Positions 9,432 to 19,576 are shown, counted from the first letter of the stretch. The stretch: DNA of 64,000 nucleotides from an uncultured Holophagaceae bacterium (GCA_903913215.1 CAIWKE010000003.1:1-64000), one strand, 5' to 3'. A program made the numbers and translations. The notes: generated by a model from the letters alone, not told the origin.

Positions 9432-10985
9432 ATGTCGCCTGAAGTCCTCGTTTCCGCTGAAACCGCCCCCTCCCGGGACCTGCTGGACCGCATCCTCACG
9501 GCCCTGGTCTACGACGTGGCCATCGAGTCGCCTCTGGAACCCGCCCGGCAGCTGACGGCGCGCCTGGGGGAGCAGGTCTGCTTCAAGCGGGAGGACCTGC
9601 AGCCGGTCTTCTCCTTCAAGCTCCGGGGCGCCTACAACAAGATCGCCAACCTGGACGAAGCCGCCCGGCAGCGCGGCGTCATCGCGGCCTCGGCGGGCAA
9701 CCACGCCCAGGGCGTGGCACTGGCGGCCCAGCATCTGGGCTGCCGGGCCACCATCGTCATGCCCGTGACCACCCCCAGCATCAAGGTCGAAGCCGTGCGG
9801 GCCCGGGGCGCGGAGGTGGTGCTCCACGGGGACACCTTCGAGGGGGCCTTCGCCCACTCCCAGGCCCTCCAGCGGGAGGGTGGCGCCACCTACATCCACC
9901 CCTACGACGACCTGGATGTCATCGCGGGCCAGGGCACCATCGGCATGGAGCTGCTCCGCCAGATGCCCCGGGGCATGGAGGCGGTCTTCGTGCCAGTGGG
10001 CGGCGGCGGCCTCATCGCAGGCATCGCGGGCTACCTCAAGCGCCTCTGCCCCGGCATCCGCATCATCGGCGTTGAGCCCGTGGACGCCGACGCCATGGCC
10101 CGCTCCTTGGCGGCCGGGCACCGCGTGAAGCTGGACTCGGTGGGCCTCTTCGCCGATGGCGTGGCCGTGAGTCAGGTGGGCGAACACACCTTCGAGCTCT
10201 GCCGCCAGCACGTGGACGAAGTGGTGCTGGTGAGCACGGACGAGATCTGCGCCGCCATCAAGGATGTCTTCGAGGAGAACCGCTCCATCCTGGAGCCCGC
10301 CGGGGCCCTGGCCGTAGCAGGTCTCAAGGCCTGGGCGGCCCAGCACCCCGAGCGCCCGAAACCCGGCGCCCTGGTGGCCATCCTCTCGGGGGCCAACACC
10401 AACTTCGACCGCCTGCGCTTCGTGGCCGAACGGGCTGAACTGGGCGAGCGCCGGGAGGCCATCCTGGCCGTCACCATCCCCGAGCGGCCCGGCAGCTTCC
10501 GGGCCTTCTGCGAGCGCATCGGCCGCCGCTCCATCACCGAGTTCAACTACCGCTTTTCGGACCCGGAGCGGGCCCACATCTTCGTGGGAGTCCAGGTCAC
10601 CAGCGCCCAGGAGACCCACCAACTGCTGGAAGACCTCCGCTCCGACGGCCTGGAGGCCCAGGATCTCAGCGACAACGAAATGGCCAAGCTGCACATCCGC
10701 CACCTGGTGGGGGGCCGGGCGCCTGCCGTCAGCCATGAGCGCGTGTTGCGCTTCGAGTTCCCAGAGCGCCCCGGCGCCCTGCTGCGCTTTCTCGACCACA
10801 TGAGCGGCGGCTGGAACATCAGCCTCTTCCACTACCGCAACCATGGCGCCGACTATGGCCGAGTCCTGGCAGGCATCCAGGTCCCCCCCGAAGATCACGC
10901 CGAGTTCCAGGCCTACCTCGACAACCTCGGCTACGCCTGGGTGGACGAGGGCGAGAACCCGGCGTACCGGTTGTTCCTGGGATAG
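9432..10985 (+). CDS. ilvA: threonine ammonia-lyase, biosynthetic, with two C-terminal ACT-like domains
   Basis: VCFKREDLQPVFSFKLRGAYNKI, AASAGNHAQGVALAA, PVGGGGLIAGIAGYLK; ERPGSFRAFCERIG and ERPGALLRFLDHMSGGWNISLFHYRNHG. Confidence 0.95.
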   Translation: MSPEVLVSAETAPSRDLLDRILTALVYDVAIESPLEPARQLTARLGEQVCFKREDLQPVFSFKLRGAYNKIANLDEAARQRGVIAASAGNHAQGVALAAQHLGCRATIVMPVTTPSIKVEAVRARGAEVVLHGDTFEGAFAHSQALQREGGATYIHPYDDLDVIAGQGTIGMELLRQMPRGMEAVFVPVGGGGLIAGIAGYLKRLCPGIRIIGVEPVDADAMARSLAAGHRVKLDSVGLFADGVAVSQVGEHTFELCRQHVDEVVLVSTDEICAAIKDVFEENRSILEPAGALAVAGLKAWAAQHPERPKPGALVAILSGANTNFDRLRFVAERAELGERREAILAVTIPERPGSFRAFCERIGRRSITEFNYRFSDPERAHIFVGVQVTSAQETHQLLEDLRSDGLEAQDLSDNEMAKLHIRHLVGGRAPAVSHERVLRFEFPERPGALLRFLDHMSGGWNISLFHYRNHGADYGRVLAGIQVPPEDHAEFQAYLDNLGYAWVDEGENPAYRLFLG

Positions 10986-11010
10986 GTCAGTCCTGAGGCC
11001 CGGAAAGCAA

Positions 11011-11079
11011 TACTGATCAACACCAAGACACCAAGGAAGAAGTTCTCTTGGTGGCCTGTTTGGTGTCTTGGTGGTTATC
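11011..11079. repeat. heptad-type inverted repeat, ACCAAG variant
   Basis: CTGATCAACACCAAGACACCAAGGAAGAAG / TTCTCTTGGTGGCCTGTTTGGTGTCTTGGTGG. Confidence 0.85.
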
Positions 11080-11107
11080 TTTTTTCATTAGCAATCGAGG
11101 ACTCAAT

Positions 11108-12256
11108 ATGACTGAAGAACTGAGTGGTTCCGAGCTTCTGGCCCTGGTCCAGCGGGTGTTCCAGCCCCAACCGGGTGAGGGGGATGTGGCGATCCTCGTG
11201 GATCTGCCGGACGCCCACGTGCAGGACGACACGGCCTGGGCTGCGCGCCGGGTCATGGCCGCAGATTGGGTGGTTCAGCTCTCGGCCCTGGCCCCAGCCC
11301 TGGGCCGCGCCACGCACCTGGTGCTCTATCCGAACGTCCACACCAACAACGGCGACCTGCCCGCGCGGGCCTGGCTCCACGAAGGAGGCCCCCTGCCCTC
11401 CGCTGAGGACCTGGATCCGGCCTGCTCCATCAGCTTCGCGGAGCTCTACGCCCAGCACCCCATCCTCATCGCCCTGACCAAGTTCTCCGCCACGGCCCCT
11501 CTGAAGCTGGCGGCCAAGTCCTTCCCCATCCGCGCTGCCACCATGCCGGGCTTCCGCGCGGACATGATCCCTGCTTTGCGCCTGGACTATACGGAGGTGA
11601 ACCGGCGGGTGGAGTTGCTCAAAGACCTGCTGGACCGGGCCGAGGGCGCGGACTTCGGCTTCCTGACCCCGGCGGGCCCCTGCGACCTGCACCTGGACTT
11701 GCGGCACCGGACGGGCCACGCCTCCGGCGGCTTGCTGCCCAGGCCCGGCGTGGCGGGCAACTTGCCCTCGGGCGAAGCCTACATCGTGCCCTACGAGGGG
11801 GAACGCCCCGGCGATCCCAGCCGCAGCCAGGGCATCATGCCAGTGCAATTCGGCACCGAGATCGTGCGCTATCGCATCGAGCAGAACGTGGCCGTGGCCG
11901 TGCTCAGCGAGGGACCGAGATCAGAGGAGGAGGCCGCGCACCTGGCCGCCGAGCCCGCCTATGGCAACCTGGCGGAACTGGGGCTGGGCGTGCTGGCGGC
12001 CTTTGGCCTCAAGCCCATCGGCGAGATCCTCCTGGATGAAAAGCTGGGCCTGCACCTCGCCTTCGGCCGCAGCGACCACTTCGGCGGCCAGGTGGGCCCC
12101 GGCCAGTTCTCCGGCCCCGAGGCCGTCATCCACATCGACCGCGTCTATGTCCCCGAGACCCAGCCCGACGTACACGTGCAGAGCGTGAACCTGGCCATGG
12201 CCGATGGCAGCACCGTGGCCCTCATGCGGGACGGGGACTACGCGGTTGCCTTCTGA
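11108..12256 (+). CDS. M29-like leucyl aminopeptidase family protein
   Basis: Overall architecture with GGLLPRPGVAGNLPSGEAYIVPYEG and HLAFGRSDHFGG..GPEAVIHIDRVY resembling metal-binding segments; family call tentative. Confidence 0.5.
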   Translation: MTEELSGSELLALVQRVFQPQPGEGDVAILVDLPDAHVQDDTAWAARRVMAADWVVQLSALAPALGRATHLVLYPNVHTNNGDLPARAWLHEGGPLPSAEDLDPACSISFAELYAQHPILIALTKFSATAPLKLAAKSFPIRAATMPGFRADMIPALRLDYTEVNRRVELLKDLLDRAEGADFGFLTPAGPCDLHLDLRHRTGHASGGLLPRPGVAGNLPSGEAYIVPYEGERPGDPSRSQGIMPVQFGTEIVRYRIEQNVAVAVLSEGPRSEEEAAHLAAEPAYGNLAELGLGVLAAFGLKPIGEILLDEKLGLHLAFGRSDHFGGQVGPGQFSGPEAVIHIDRVYVPETQPDVHVQSVNLAMADGSTVALMRDGDYAVAF

Positions 12257-12317
12257 AGCGCGGATCTGGGGAGTCTTCACTCGCCGAATGGGGGCGAGAA
12301 CGCTTCGGAAAAGCAAT

Positions 12318-12432
12318 CAACCGCAGAGGCAGAGAACGAAACCGCCAGCCGCTCAGCCTCAGAACTGGAACCGCGAAAGCAGCGTGGATGGTGCTAAAAG
12401 CGGAAAAGGAATTCGCCACAAAGGCCACAAAG
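12318..12432. repeat. degraded heptad-type repeat arms
   Basis: CAACCGCAGAGGCAGAGAAC, GAACCGCGAAAGCAGCGTGGATGG and GCCACAAAGGCCACAAAGGG without full opposing arms. Confidence 0.6.
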
Positions 12433-12589
12433 GGCCCAAAGCAATGCGTGGCCAGCCTAGATTTTCTGCCTTTCAGAGTGCCTTGGTGTTGATCAGCTTT
12501 TCTTCTAACTCAGCGCGGCCTCAATACCTCTCATGCCGGTTCTGCCCCAGCCGCGCTGAGTTCCCCTGGGGACGTTTAAACGGTGCGCC

Positions 12590-15500
12590 CTACCGCTTGG
12601 GATAGGCGGGCACGGGCGGGAAGGCTGGGGTCGGGTGCTCCTTGAGCTGCTTGAGGAGGGTCTCGACGCCCACTTCCAACTGCCGGTCATGGCCCTGCAG
12701 CTGGCTAGCGGGGTCGTTCTCCACGGCAATATCTGGCTCGGCACCGTGGTTCTCCACCCACCACTGGCCTTCGCGGCCGTAGAAGGCGTTGTTGCTCTGC
12801 TCCACGGTGCCGCCATCCAGAGTGAACTGGGTGTTGATGATGCCCACCAGGCCACCCCAGCTGGGCATGCCCACGATGGTGCCCAGGTTCCGGGCCTTCA
12901 CGTGGGACAGGAAGGCTTCGCCGTCGCTGCCGTTCTGCTCGTTGGTGAGGAAGACGTAGCGGCCATCCGAGGCGGTGTTGGGGTAGCGGAAGGGGGCCAT
13001 GCCGCGCATGACGTTGAAGCCCACCTGCTTGCGCTCCAGCTTGTCGATCATGAAATACTCGGTCCAGCCGCCTCCATTGCCGCGCACATCGATGACAAGG
13101 CCCTTCTTGTAGCGGAAGGCGCGCCAGTACTTGTCGAACTGGCCGATGTTCTGGTCCCCCATGGCCGTGAGGTGCATGTAGCCCAGCTGGCCCCCCGAGG
13201 CCTTGTCCACGGCGGCGATGTTGTCGGCGATCCAGTGCTCGTAACGCAGGTTCCAGTCGTTGGCCACGGGCTCCACCTCCACGCTGCGGGCGCCTTCCAG
13301 GCTGGGCTTGCTGTTCACCGTGAGGCGCAGCTTCTGGCCCTTGACCACCTGCAGCCGGGCCCCGATGGCATCGGGAGCCGACAGGGGCTGGCCATCGATG
13401 GCCAGGAGATACTCGCCCTCCTTCACCTTGGGCTCAGGGTCCGCCAGGGGCGCCTTGAGGTCCCGGGCGTAGGCGGTGGGGCCATAGACGGTCGCGAAGC
13501 GGTAGTGCCCCTGCTCGGCGCGGAGGTCCGCCCCCAGCAGGCCCGTGTACGTGGGGCTGGGCGCCGGGCGGCCAGGGCCGTTGTCGCCGCCGCCCACATA
13601 GGTGTGGCTGGCGCTCAGCTCGCCCACCATCTGGCTCAGGAGCCAGTTCAGCTCCTGCCGCGTGTTCAGGTCCGGCAGCCAGGCCCGGAACTTGGCACCG
13701 ATGGCCTCCCAGTTGTTGCCGTTCATATCCTTGTCGTAGAAGAAGTCGCGATACCAGCGCCAGGTGTCCTCGAAAATTTGCGTCCACTCCTCCCGAGGCG
13801 CGGCGGTCATGGTCATGCGCTCCAAGTCCAGCTTCTCGGGCAGGACCTTGGACGTGAACACCGCGGCAGCCTCCCCCGTGAAGTAGGTGCCACCCTTGCG
13901 GAGGAGCAGTCGCCGCCCTGCGGTGTCGAAGGTCCAATCGCTGATGGGTTCGGCGAGCACCGCCTCCTTGTCCTTCTTGGCGGCAGGATCGTAGAGGTGC
14001 AGCTTCCACTTTTCCGCGCCGCGGGGCCCGTAGAGTTCCTCCACCACACTGTCGTCCCAGCCGTCCACCTCGTCCCAGCCCACAAGGCCCTTGCCGGCCT
14101 TGAGGTGGAAGTAGTTGCCCGCCTTCACGGGCAGGGGGGCGACGCGCTCCGCCAGGCCCGCGAGGTCGATGCGGAAGGCGCTGGCGGCACTGGAGGCGCC
14201 GAGCTTGTCCTCGCCGGCACGGAGCTTCACGGCCATCACCTCCACGGGGGAAGGCTGGATATGGTTGTCCTGGCTGGGGTCCAGCCGCGTGTGGAAGTTG
14301 CTGTAGCTGAGGAAATAGAGGGTGCTGCCATCCAGGTCGAAGCGGGGGTTCAGGCAGTCGAAGAAGCCATCCGTGAGGCTGACCTTCTGCTTGGTGGCCA
14401 GATTGTAGAGGTGGATGCGGCTGTTGTGGCTGGGTTCCACGAAGCTGTAGGCGATCCAGTTGGAGTCCGGAGCCCAGGCATAGTCGCTGGCCTCCCAGGT
14501 GAACTGGTCGTTCTTCAGTTCGTGGGATTCATCGATCTTGGTGAGCTTCCGGTTGGCCACATCCATCACATAGAGGGCGAAGCTCTTGTCGCCAAAGAGC
14601 AGCTTGGTGCCGTCCGGGCTCCACTCCAGGTGGTAGAGGGCCGTCTTCAGGCCCGTGGCCAGGCGCTCGGGAGCGCCGTCCAGGGCCTGCACGTAGAGGT
14701 CGTAGTCGCCGTTGGCATCGCTGAGGTAGGCCACCCGCTTGCCGTCTGGCGAGAGGCGGGGAAAGCGCTCGCGCACGCCCGGCGTCTTGGTGAGGTTCCG
14801 GGTGGCCTGGGTGGCGTCGCTAGGCACCAGGAACACATCCCCCCGGGCCTCGAAGACCGCCGTGGTGCCCACGAGACTCATGGATTGGATCCAGTCCTTG
14901 GGGTTGAGGGTGCGGGGTGCGGCCTTCCACCCATCACTCGCCGTGGTGATGGGCACCGGAGTGACGGTCCGGTTGCCCAGGTCCAGGGCCTGCAGGTGGC
15001 CCCCCTGTACGAAGACCACGGTGCGGCCATCGGTGCTGGGCTGCTGCACATCGAAGTCCTTCACGTTCGTGAGCCGCTCCACGGCCTTGGTGGCGGGATC
15101 CACCGAGTAGAGGTCCGTGAGGCCGTTGCTGCCGCGGTCCGATTCGAAGAGCACCTTGCCCTGGGCCCAGATGGGGGCCCCATTGCGCCCCACGAAGTCC
15201 GTGAGCTGCACATAGGTCCCGCGCTTCAGGTCCGCCAGCCAGAGGTCCTGGTGCTGGCCCCCCTTGTAGCGCTTCCAGTAGTACTCCAGCCGCCCCTTGG
15301 TGCTGTAGGCGAGCCGCTCCCCGTCCGGGGCCAGGCTGCCCTGGACGCCCCGGGGTACGGCCAAGCGCTCGGGCTCATGACCCGCCAAGTCCACAGTGAA
15401 GAGCTGCTCCACGGGCCGGAAGCTGTGGTCACCGATGGCCTTGAACACCACCTTCTGGCTGTCCGGGGTCCAGCCCTGCACGGTGGCGAAGCCGCACCAG

Positions 15501-15805
15501 GTGAGGCGCCGGGGCACGCCGCCACCGGCGGGCATCAGGTAGACCTGGGTGGCGCCGTCGTACTGGGCGCTGAAGGCGATCCACTTGCCGTCCGGGCTGA
15601 AGCGGGCGGAGGTCTCCAGGCCTGGGTGGGTGGTGAGGCGCCGCGCGGGGCCACCCTTCAGGGAACCGAGCCAAAGGTCATCCTCCCAGGTGAAGACCAC
15701 CTGGTCGCCGCGTACATCCGGGGCGCTCACGAAGCGGGGGGCACGCTCCTGGGCCACCAGGGCGCAGGCCACGAGGAGCAGGGCAGTGGTATGCAAGCTC
15801 AGCAT
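12590..15805 (-). CDS. tricorn protease homologue (S41 peptidase with WD40/PD40 beta-propeller)
   Basis: Signal peptide; repeated SPDGK.IAF propeller motifs; PDZ segment; KGLVIDVRGNGGG and FLTNEQNGSDGEAFLSHVK. Confidence 0.92.
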   Translation of the reverse strand: MLSLHTTALLLVACALVAQERAPRFVSAPDVRGDQVVFTWEDDLWLGSLKGGPARRLTTHPGLETSARFSPDGKWIAFSAQYDGATQVYLMPAGGGVPRRLTWCGFATVQGWTPDSQKVVFKAIGDHSFRPVEQLFTVDLAGHEPERLAVPRGVQGSLAPDGERLAYSTKGRLEYYWKRYKGGQHQDLWLADLKRGTYVQLTDFVGRNGAPIWAQGKVLFESDRGSNGLTDLYSVDPATKAVERLTNVKDFDVQQPSTDGRTVVFVQGGHLQALDLGNRTVTPVPITTASDGWKAAPRTLNPKDWIQSMSLVGTTAVFEARGDVFLVPSDATQATRNLTKTPGVRERFPRLSPDGKRVAYLSDANGDYDLYVQALDGAPERLATGLKTALYHLEWSPDGTKLLFGDKSFALYVMDVANRKLTKIDESHELKNDQFTWEASDYAWAPDSNWIAYSFVEPSHNSRIHLYNLATKQKVSLTDGFFDCLNPRFDLDGSTLYFLSYSNFHTRLDPSQDNHIQPSPVEVMAVKLRAGEDKLGASSAASAFRIDLAGLAERVAPLPVKAGNYFHLKAGKGLVGWDEVDGWDDSVVEELYGPRGAEKWKLHLYDPAAKKDKEAVLAEPISDWTFDTAGRRLLLRKGGTYFTGEAAAVFTSKVLPEKLDLERMTMTAAPREEWTQIFEDTWRWYRDFFYDKDMNGNNWEAIGAKFRAWLPDLNTRQELNWLLSQMVGELSASHTYVGGGDNGPGRPAPSPTYTGLLGADLRAEQGHYRFATVYGPTAYARDLKAPLADPEPKVKEGEYLLAIDGQPLSAPDAIGARLQVVKGQKLRLTVNSKPSLEGARSVEVEPVANDWNLRYEHWIADNIAAVDKASGGQLGYMHLTAMGDQNIGQFDKYWRAFRYKKGLVIDVRGNGGGWTEYFMIDKLERKQVGFNVMRGMAPFRYPNTASDGRYVFLTNEQNGSDGEAFLSHVKARNLGTIVGMPSWGGLVGIINTQFTLDGGTVEQSNNAFYGREGQWWVENHGAEPDIAVENDPASQLQGHDRQLEVGVETLLKQLKEHPTPAFPPVPAYPKR

Positions 15806-15973
15806 CAAAGACTCCGGAGACGGGTACAGGAATATACCTCGTTTCACGATGATTCGACAGGCCCGCCCCGGGGCCCACTCCCGGAGCCGGGGGACCTAGT
15901 GGTGAAGAACTTCCAACCTCGCCCCATGACTAATTCTTATGAGGCCTTGGGCTGGATTATTCCTGGCCTGATT

Positions 15974-16678
15974 CTAGAAAAGCCGACCCACCAGGGTCGC
16001 CAGGGCCGTTTCCGTGCGAAGGATGCGGGGCCCCAGGTCCAGGGGGCGCAGGCCCGCGCGGTAGAGGCTCAGCAGCTCCGCCTCGATCCAGCCCCCCTCG
16101 GGGCCGATGGCCAGGGTCAGGGGCTCCCCGCGCAGGCCGGACTCACCGCCTGCGCCGGGATGGGCCACCAGGGCCCGCCCCGCCCCGATCAGCGCGGGCA
16201 GCTCATCCTCCACAAAGGGCCGGAAAAGCCGCGCCAGGCGCAGCTCCGGCAGCACCGTGTCCTTGGCCTGCTCCAAGCCTAGAAGCATCTGCTCGCGGAG
16301 GTATTCCGGCCCCATGCGGGGGCTGGCCCAGTAGGCCTTCTCCACCTTCCAGGCGTTCAGCAGGATGATGCGGGCCGCGCCCAGGCTGGTGGCGGCGGCC
16401 ACCACGCGGTTCAGCACCTTGGGCCGGGGGACGGCGATGACCAGCGTCAGGGGCAGCTTGGGGGGCGGTTCCTGATCCAGCACCAGGGCCATTTCCAGGG
16501 CCTCTGCGTCAAGGCTCAGCACAGTGCCGCGCCCCATGGCGCCGCCGAGAAGCCCCACGCTGAGTTCCTTCCCCACTCCAGCCCGGTACACCTCGCGCAC
16601 ATGGGCCAGACGGCGACCCACCAGGCGCGCCCGGTCCGGGGCCACCAGGTCCTTGGGTAGCAGCACCACCAGGTTCAA
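15974..16678 (-). CDS. rsmE: 16S rRNA (uracil1498-N3)-methyltransferase
   Basis: TTG start; LTLAIGPEGGWIEAEL and LDLGPRILRTETALATLVGRL. Confidence 0.9.
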   Translation of the reverse strand: MNLVVLLPKDLVAPDRARLVGRRLAHVREVYRAGVGKELSVGLLGGAMGRGTVLSLDAEALEMALVLDQEPPPKLPLTLVIAVPRPKVLNRVVAAATSLGAARIILLNAWKVEKAYWASPRMGPEYLREQMLLGLEQAKDTVLPELRLARLFRPFVEDELPALIGAGRALVAHPGAGGESGLRGEPLTLAIGPEGGWIEAELLSLYRAGLRPLDLGPRILRTETALATLVGRLF

Positions 16679-17202
16679 GCCAGATCCTTCGCGAGGACGA
16701 GATCCCGGTCCACCTGGTCGCCGATGGTGAAGTGGTGCTCGCCGACCTCGCGGAAGCCCCAGCGGGCATAGAAGGCCAGGGCCTTGGCGTTGTGCTCCCA
16801 GACGCCCAGCCAAATCTGGTCCGCGCCCCAGCCTCGGGCCAGGTCCATGGCCGCGGCCATGAGGGCCGCACCACAGCGATGGCCCTGGGCCTCCCGCAAC
16901 ACGTAGATGCGCTGCAGCTCCACAGGACGCGTTCCGGTCACGCAGGGCTCCTGGTGCCCCAGGCGCAGCTGGGCGAATCCAACAGGGCGGCCAGCCAGTT
17001 CAAGCACCAGGCCCGGACGGGTGGGGTCAGCCAACTCGGCCTGCTGCAGCGCCTCGCCATAGGCCGAATCCAGGAAGAGTTGGAGGTTCGCGGGGGTGAC
17101 CTGGTCCTCGAAAGTCTCGCGGAACGTGCGGACGCCCAGGTCCGCCAGGAGGGCGGCGTCGCCCAGAACCGCGGGACGGATGATTTGGTATGGAGCGCTC
17201 AC
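16675..17202 (-). CDS. GNAT family N-acetyltransferase
   Basis: ELQRIYVLREAQGHRCGAALMAAAMDLARGWGADQIWLGVWEHNAKALAFYARWGFREVG. Confidence 0.9.
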   Translation of the reverse strand: MSAPYQIIRPAVLGDAALLADLGVRTFRETFEDQVTPANLQLFLDSAYGEALQQAELADPTRPGLVLELAGRPVGFAQLRLGHQEPCVTGTRPVELQRIYVLREAQGHRCGAALMAAAMDLARGWGADQIWLGVWEHNAKALAFYARWGFREVGEHHFTIGDQVDRDLVLAKDLA

Positions 17203-17588
17203 TTGGAGGCCTTTTTCCTGGGGGCTAATTTGGCCTTGGGTTTGGCCTTGGGCTTTGCCTTGGCTTTGGCCCGCTGCGCCACCGCAATGGCCTTGGCCAT
17301 CCACTGGGTCAGCTCATCGCTGTCCTCCAGGACCTCCTCGGGTAGCTGGTAGTACTGCATGGGCTTGTCCGGATCGCCAAAGGGCAGGAAGGGCCCCATA
17401 CCTGCGGCCACGAAGTCTGGGCGGTTGCCGTCATCCACTTTGAAATAAAGGGTGTCATCGGCCACCAGGGCGAAGGTCAGCCCCTCGGCGAAGAAGGCCA
17501 TACCACCGAACATGGCGCGGCTGCTGATGGGGCGAACCTGCCCCAACTGCTCCAGGAGGTATGTGCGGAAGCTCACTGAGACGGCCAT
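17199..17588 (-). CDS. TfoX/Sxy N-terminal domain protein with Lys/Ala/Pro tail
   Basis: ISSRAMFGGMAFFAEGLTFALVADDTLYFKVDDGNRPDF. Confidence 0.85.
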   Translation of the reverse strand: MAVSVSFRTYLLEQLGQVRPISSRAMFGGMAFFAEGLTFALVADDTLYFKVDDGNRPDFVAAGMGPFLPFGDPDKPMQYYQLPEEVLEDSDELTQWMAKAIAVAQRAKAKAKPKAKPKAKLAPRKKASK

Positions 17589-17645
17589 GGGACAATGCTA
17601 CCCTCCTGGCGGAAGCGTTTGGAGCGCTTCTGCACCGGAGCAGCC

Positions 17646-18548
17646 ATGGCCATCAAGACCCTCGACGACCTCCTCCGCGCGGTGCAGGACCGCCCGCGCA
17701 AGCGGCTGGCCGTGGCCTGGGCCAACGATGCGCACACCCTGGAAGGCGTGAACGCCGCCGTGGAGGCAGGCCTGGTGGAGGCTCTCCTCGTGGGCGACGA
17801 GCCCACCATGCGCCAGGTCTGCCAGGAGCTGGCCCTGCCTCCAGAGCGATTCTGCTTCATCCACGCGGCTTCGGATTCCGAGGCCGCCGCCAAAGCCGTG
17901 GGCCTCATCCGCAGCGGCGAGGCGGACCTGCTCATGAAGGGCCTCCTCAGCACGGACAAATACATGCGGGCGATCCTGAACAAGGAACAGGGCCTGCTGG
18001 AGCCTGGGGCCATCCTCAACCACGTGACCGTCATGGAGCACCCGGGCCACCCCAAGCTCATCATCGCGGGCGACGTAGCCATCATCCCCGAGCCGGACCT
18101 CAAGGAGAAGCTGGCCATCCTGGCCTCACTGGTGAGGACGGCTCAGGCCCTGGGCATTACGCTCCCCAAGGTGGCCGTGCTGTCAGCTTCGGAAGTGGTC
18201 ATGCCCAAGCTGCGCTCCAGCGCGGAGGCCGCCCTCATGTCGAAGATGGCTGAGCGGGGCCAGATCAAGGGGGCCCTGGTGGACGGTCCCATGGCTCTGG
18301 ACGGCGCCCTTGATCCCGAATCCGCCCGCATCAAGGGCATGGGCGGCCCCGTGGCCGGCGACGCGGACTGCCTGCTCTTCCCCTTCCTGGAAGCGGGCAA
18401 CACCTTCTACAAGGCCGGCACCAAGCTGGGCGGCGCTGAAGTGGCCGCCGTGGTGGCCGGTGCCCGCGTGCCCTGCGTCCTCAGCAGCCGTGGGGACAGC
18501 GCCAAGACCAAGCTCAGCTCCATCGCCCTGGCGGCCCTGCTGGCCTAA
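17646..18548 (+). CDS. phosphate butyryl/acetyltransferase family enzyme
   Basis: EADLLMKGLLSTDKYMRAILNKEQGL, NHVTVMEHPGHPKLIIAGDVAI, MSKMAERGQIKGALVDGPMALD. Confidence 0.9.
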   Translation: MAIKTLDDLLRAVQDRPRKRLAVAWANDAHTLEGVNAAVEAGLVEALLVGDEPTMRQVCQELALPPERFCFIHAASDSEAAAKAVGLIRSGEADLLMKGLLSTDKYMRAILNKEQGLLEPGAILNHVTVMEHPGHPKLIIAGDVAIIPEPDLKEKLAILASLVRTAQALGITLPKVAVLSASEVVMPKLRSSAEAALMSKMAERGQIKGALVDGPMALDGALDPESARIKGMGGPVAGDADCLLFPFLEAGNTFYKAGTKLGGAEVAAVVAGARVPCVLSSRGDSAKTKLSSIALAALLA

Positions 18549-18549
18549 C

Positions 18550-18727
18550 AACTGATCCACCACGAAGACACTAAGACGCCAAGAAAAAAAGAACAAAATC
18601 ATCCACAGAGGGCGCAGAGGGAGAAACGCAATCGGGGACAGGTCTTGGCTCTGCGAGGTACGACAATCATCAATGAATCAAGGCCAGCTTCCCTTTATTC
18701 TCTGCGCCCTCTGCGTCCTCTGCGGTT
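18550..18727. repeat. composite heptad-type repeat: ACGAAG half-arm plus GCAGAG inverted repeat
   Basis: AACTGATCCACCACGAAGACACTAAGACGCCAAG; ATCCACAGAGGGCGCAGAGGGAG...CTCTGCGCCCTCTGCGTCCTCTGCGGTT. Confidence 0.8.
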
Positions 18728-18763
18728 CAAAATCAGTAGCCCCTAAGTCGAAAAGGACCACCC

Positions 18764-19477
18764 ATGAACCCCTTCGAACAGCCCAGCCCCGCCGAGGCCG
18801 CCGCCGTGGATGCGGCCATCACCAGTCGCCACTCCATGCGGGCCTTCCTGCCCACGCCCATCCCCCGCACCACCATTGAAGACATCCTGCGGGTGGCCTC
18901 GCGCGCCCCTTCGGGCACCAATACCCAGCCCTGGCAGGTGCACGTACTCACAGGCGCGGCCCGCCAGCGCCTGTCAGATCGCATCAGCGCCATCTACGCC
19001 AACCCCGAGGAGCTGGCCACGCATGTGGAGGAGTATTCCTACTACCCGAAGACCTGGGCCTCGCCCTACATCGAGCGCCGCCGCAAGGTGGGCTGGGATC
19101 TCTACGGCCTGCTGGGCATCGCCAAGACCGACAAGGACCGCATGCAGCAACAGCACGGCCGCAATTACCGCTTCTTCGACGCCCCGGTGGGTCTCATCTT
19201 CAGCATCGACCGCGCCATGCAGGCGGGCAGCTGGCTGGACTACGGCATGTTCCTGGAGAACATCATGATCGCCGCCCGGGCCCGGGGCCTGCACACCTGC
19301 CCCCAGGCGGCCTTCACCCAGTTCCACAAAGTCATCGGCGAGGAACTCAACTTCACCCCCGACCAGATGCTCGTCTGCGGCATGGCCCTGGGCTACGCCG
19401 ATCCCGACGCCGTGGAGAACAGCCTCGTCACCGAGCGCGCGCCAGTTTCCGAGTTCGCCACCTTCATCGAAAACTAG
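18764..19477 (+). CDS. nitroreductase family protein
   Basis: AAITSRHSMRAFLPTPIPRTTIEDILRVASRAPSGTNTQPWQVHVLTG. Confidence 0.92.
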   Translation: MNPFEQPSPAEAAAVDAAITSRHSMRAFLPTPIPRTTIEDILRVASRAPSGTNTQPWQVHVLTGAARQRLSDRISAIYANPEELATHVEEYSYYPKTWASPYIERRRKVGWDLYGLLGIAKTDKDRMQQQHGRNYRFFDAPVGLIFSIDRAMQAGSWLDYGMFLENIMIAARARGLHTCPQAAFTQFHKVIGEELNFTPDQMLVCGMALGYADPDAVENSLVTERAPVSEFATFIEN

Positions 19478-19486
19478 AAACCACAA

Positions 19487-19576
19487 AGAACAGCTTTAAC
19501 CACAAAAAACACAGAGGGCACAAAGAAATGCCCCTGGGTTCTTTGTGTTCTTTGTGTTTTTTGTGTTCTTTGTGGC
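19487..19576. repeat. heptad-type inverted repeat, ACAAAG variant
   Basis: ACCACAAAGAAC..AACCACAAAAAACACAGAGGGCACAAAGAA / TTCTTTGTGTTCTTTGTGTTTTTTGTGTTCTTTGTGG. Confidence 0.85.

Noticed and set aside
12635-16282. 1215-aa ORF antisense to the tricorn protease and rsmE
   Set aside because: Spans two opposite-strand genes and an intergenic region; low-complexity composition typical of GC-rich mirror frames.
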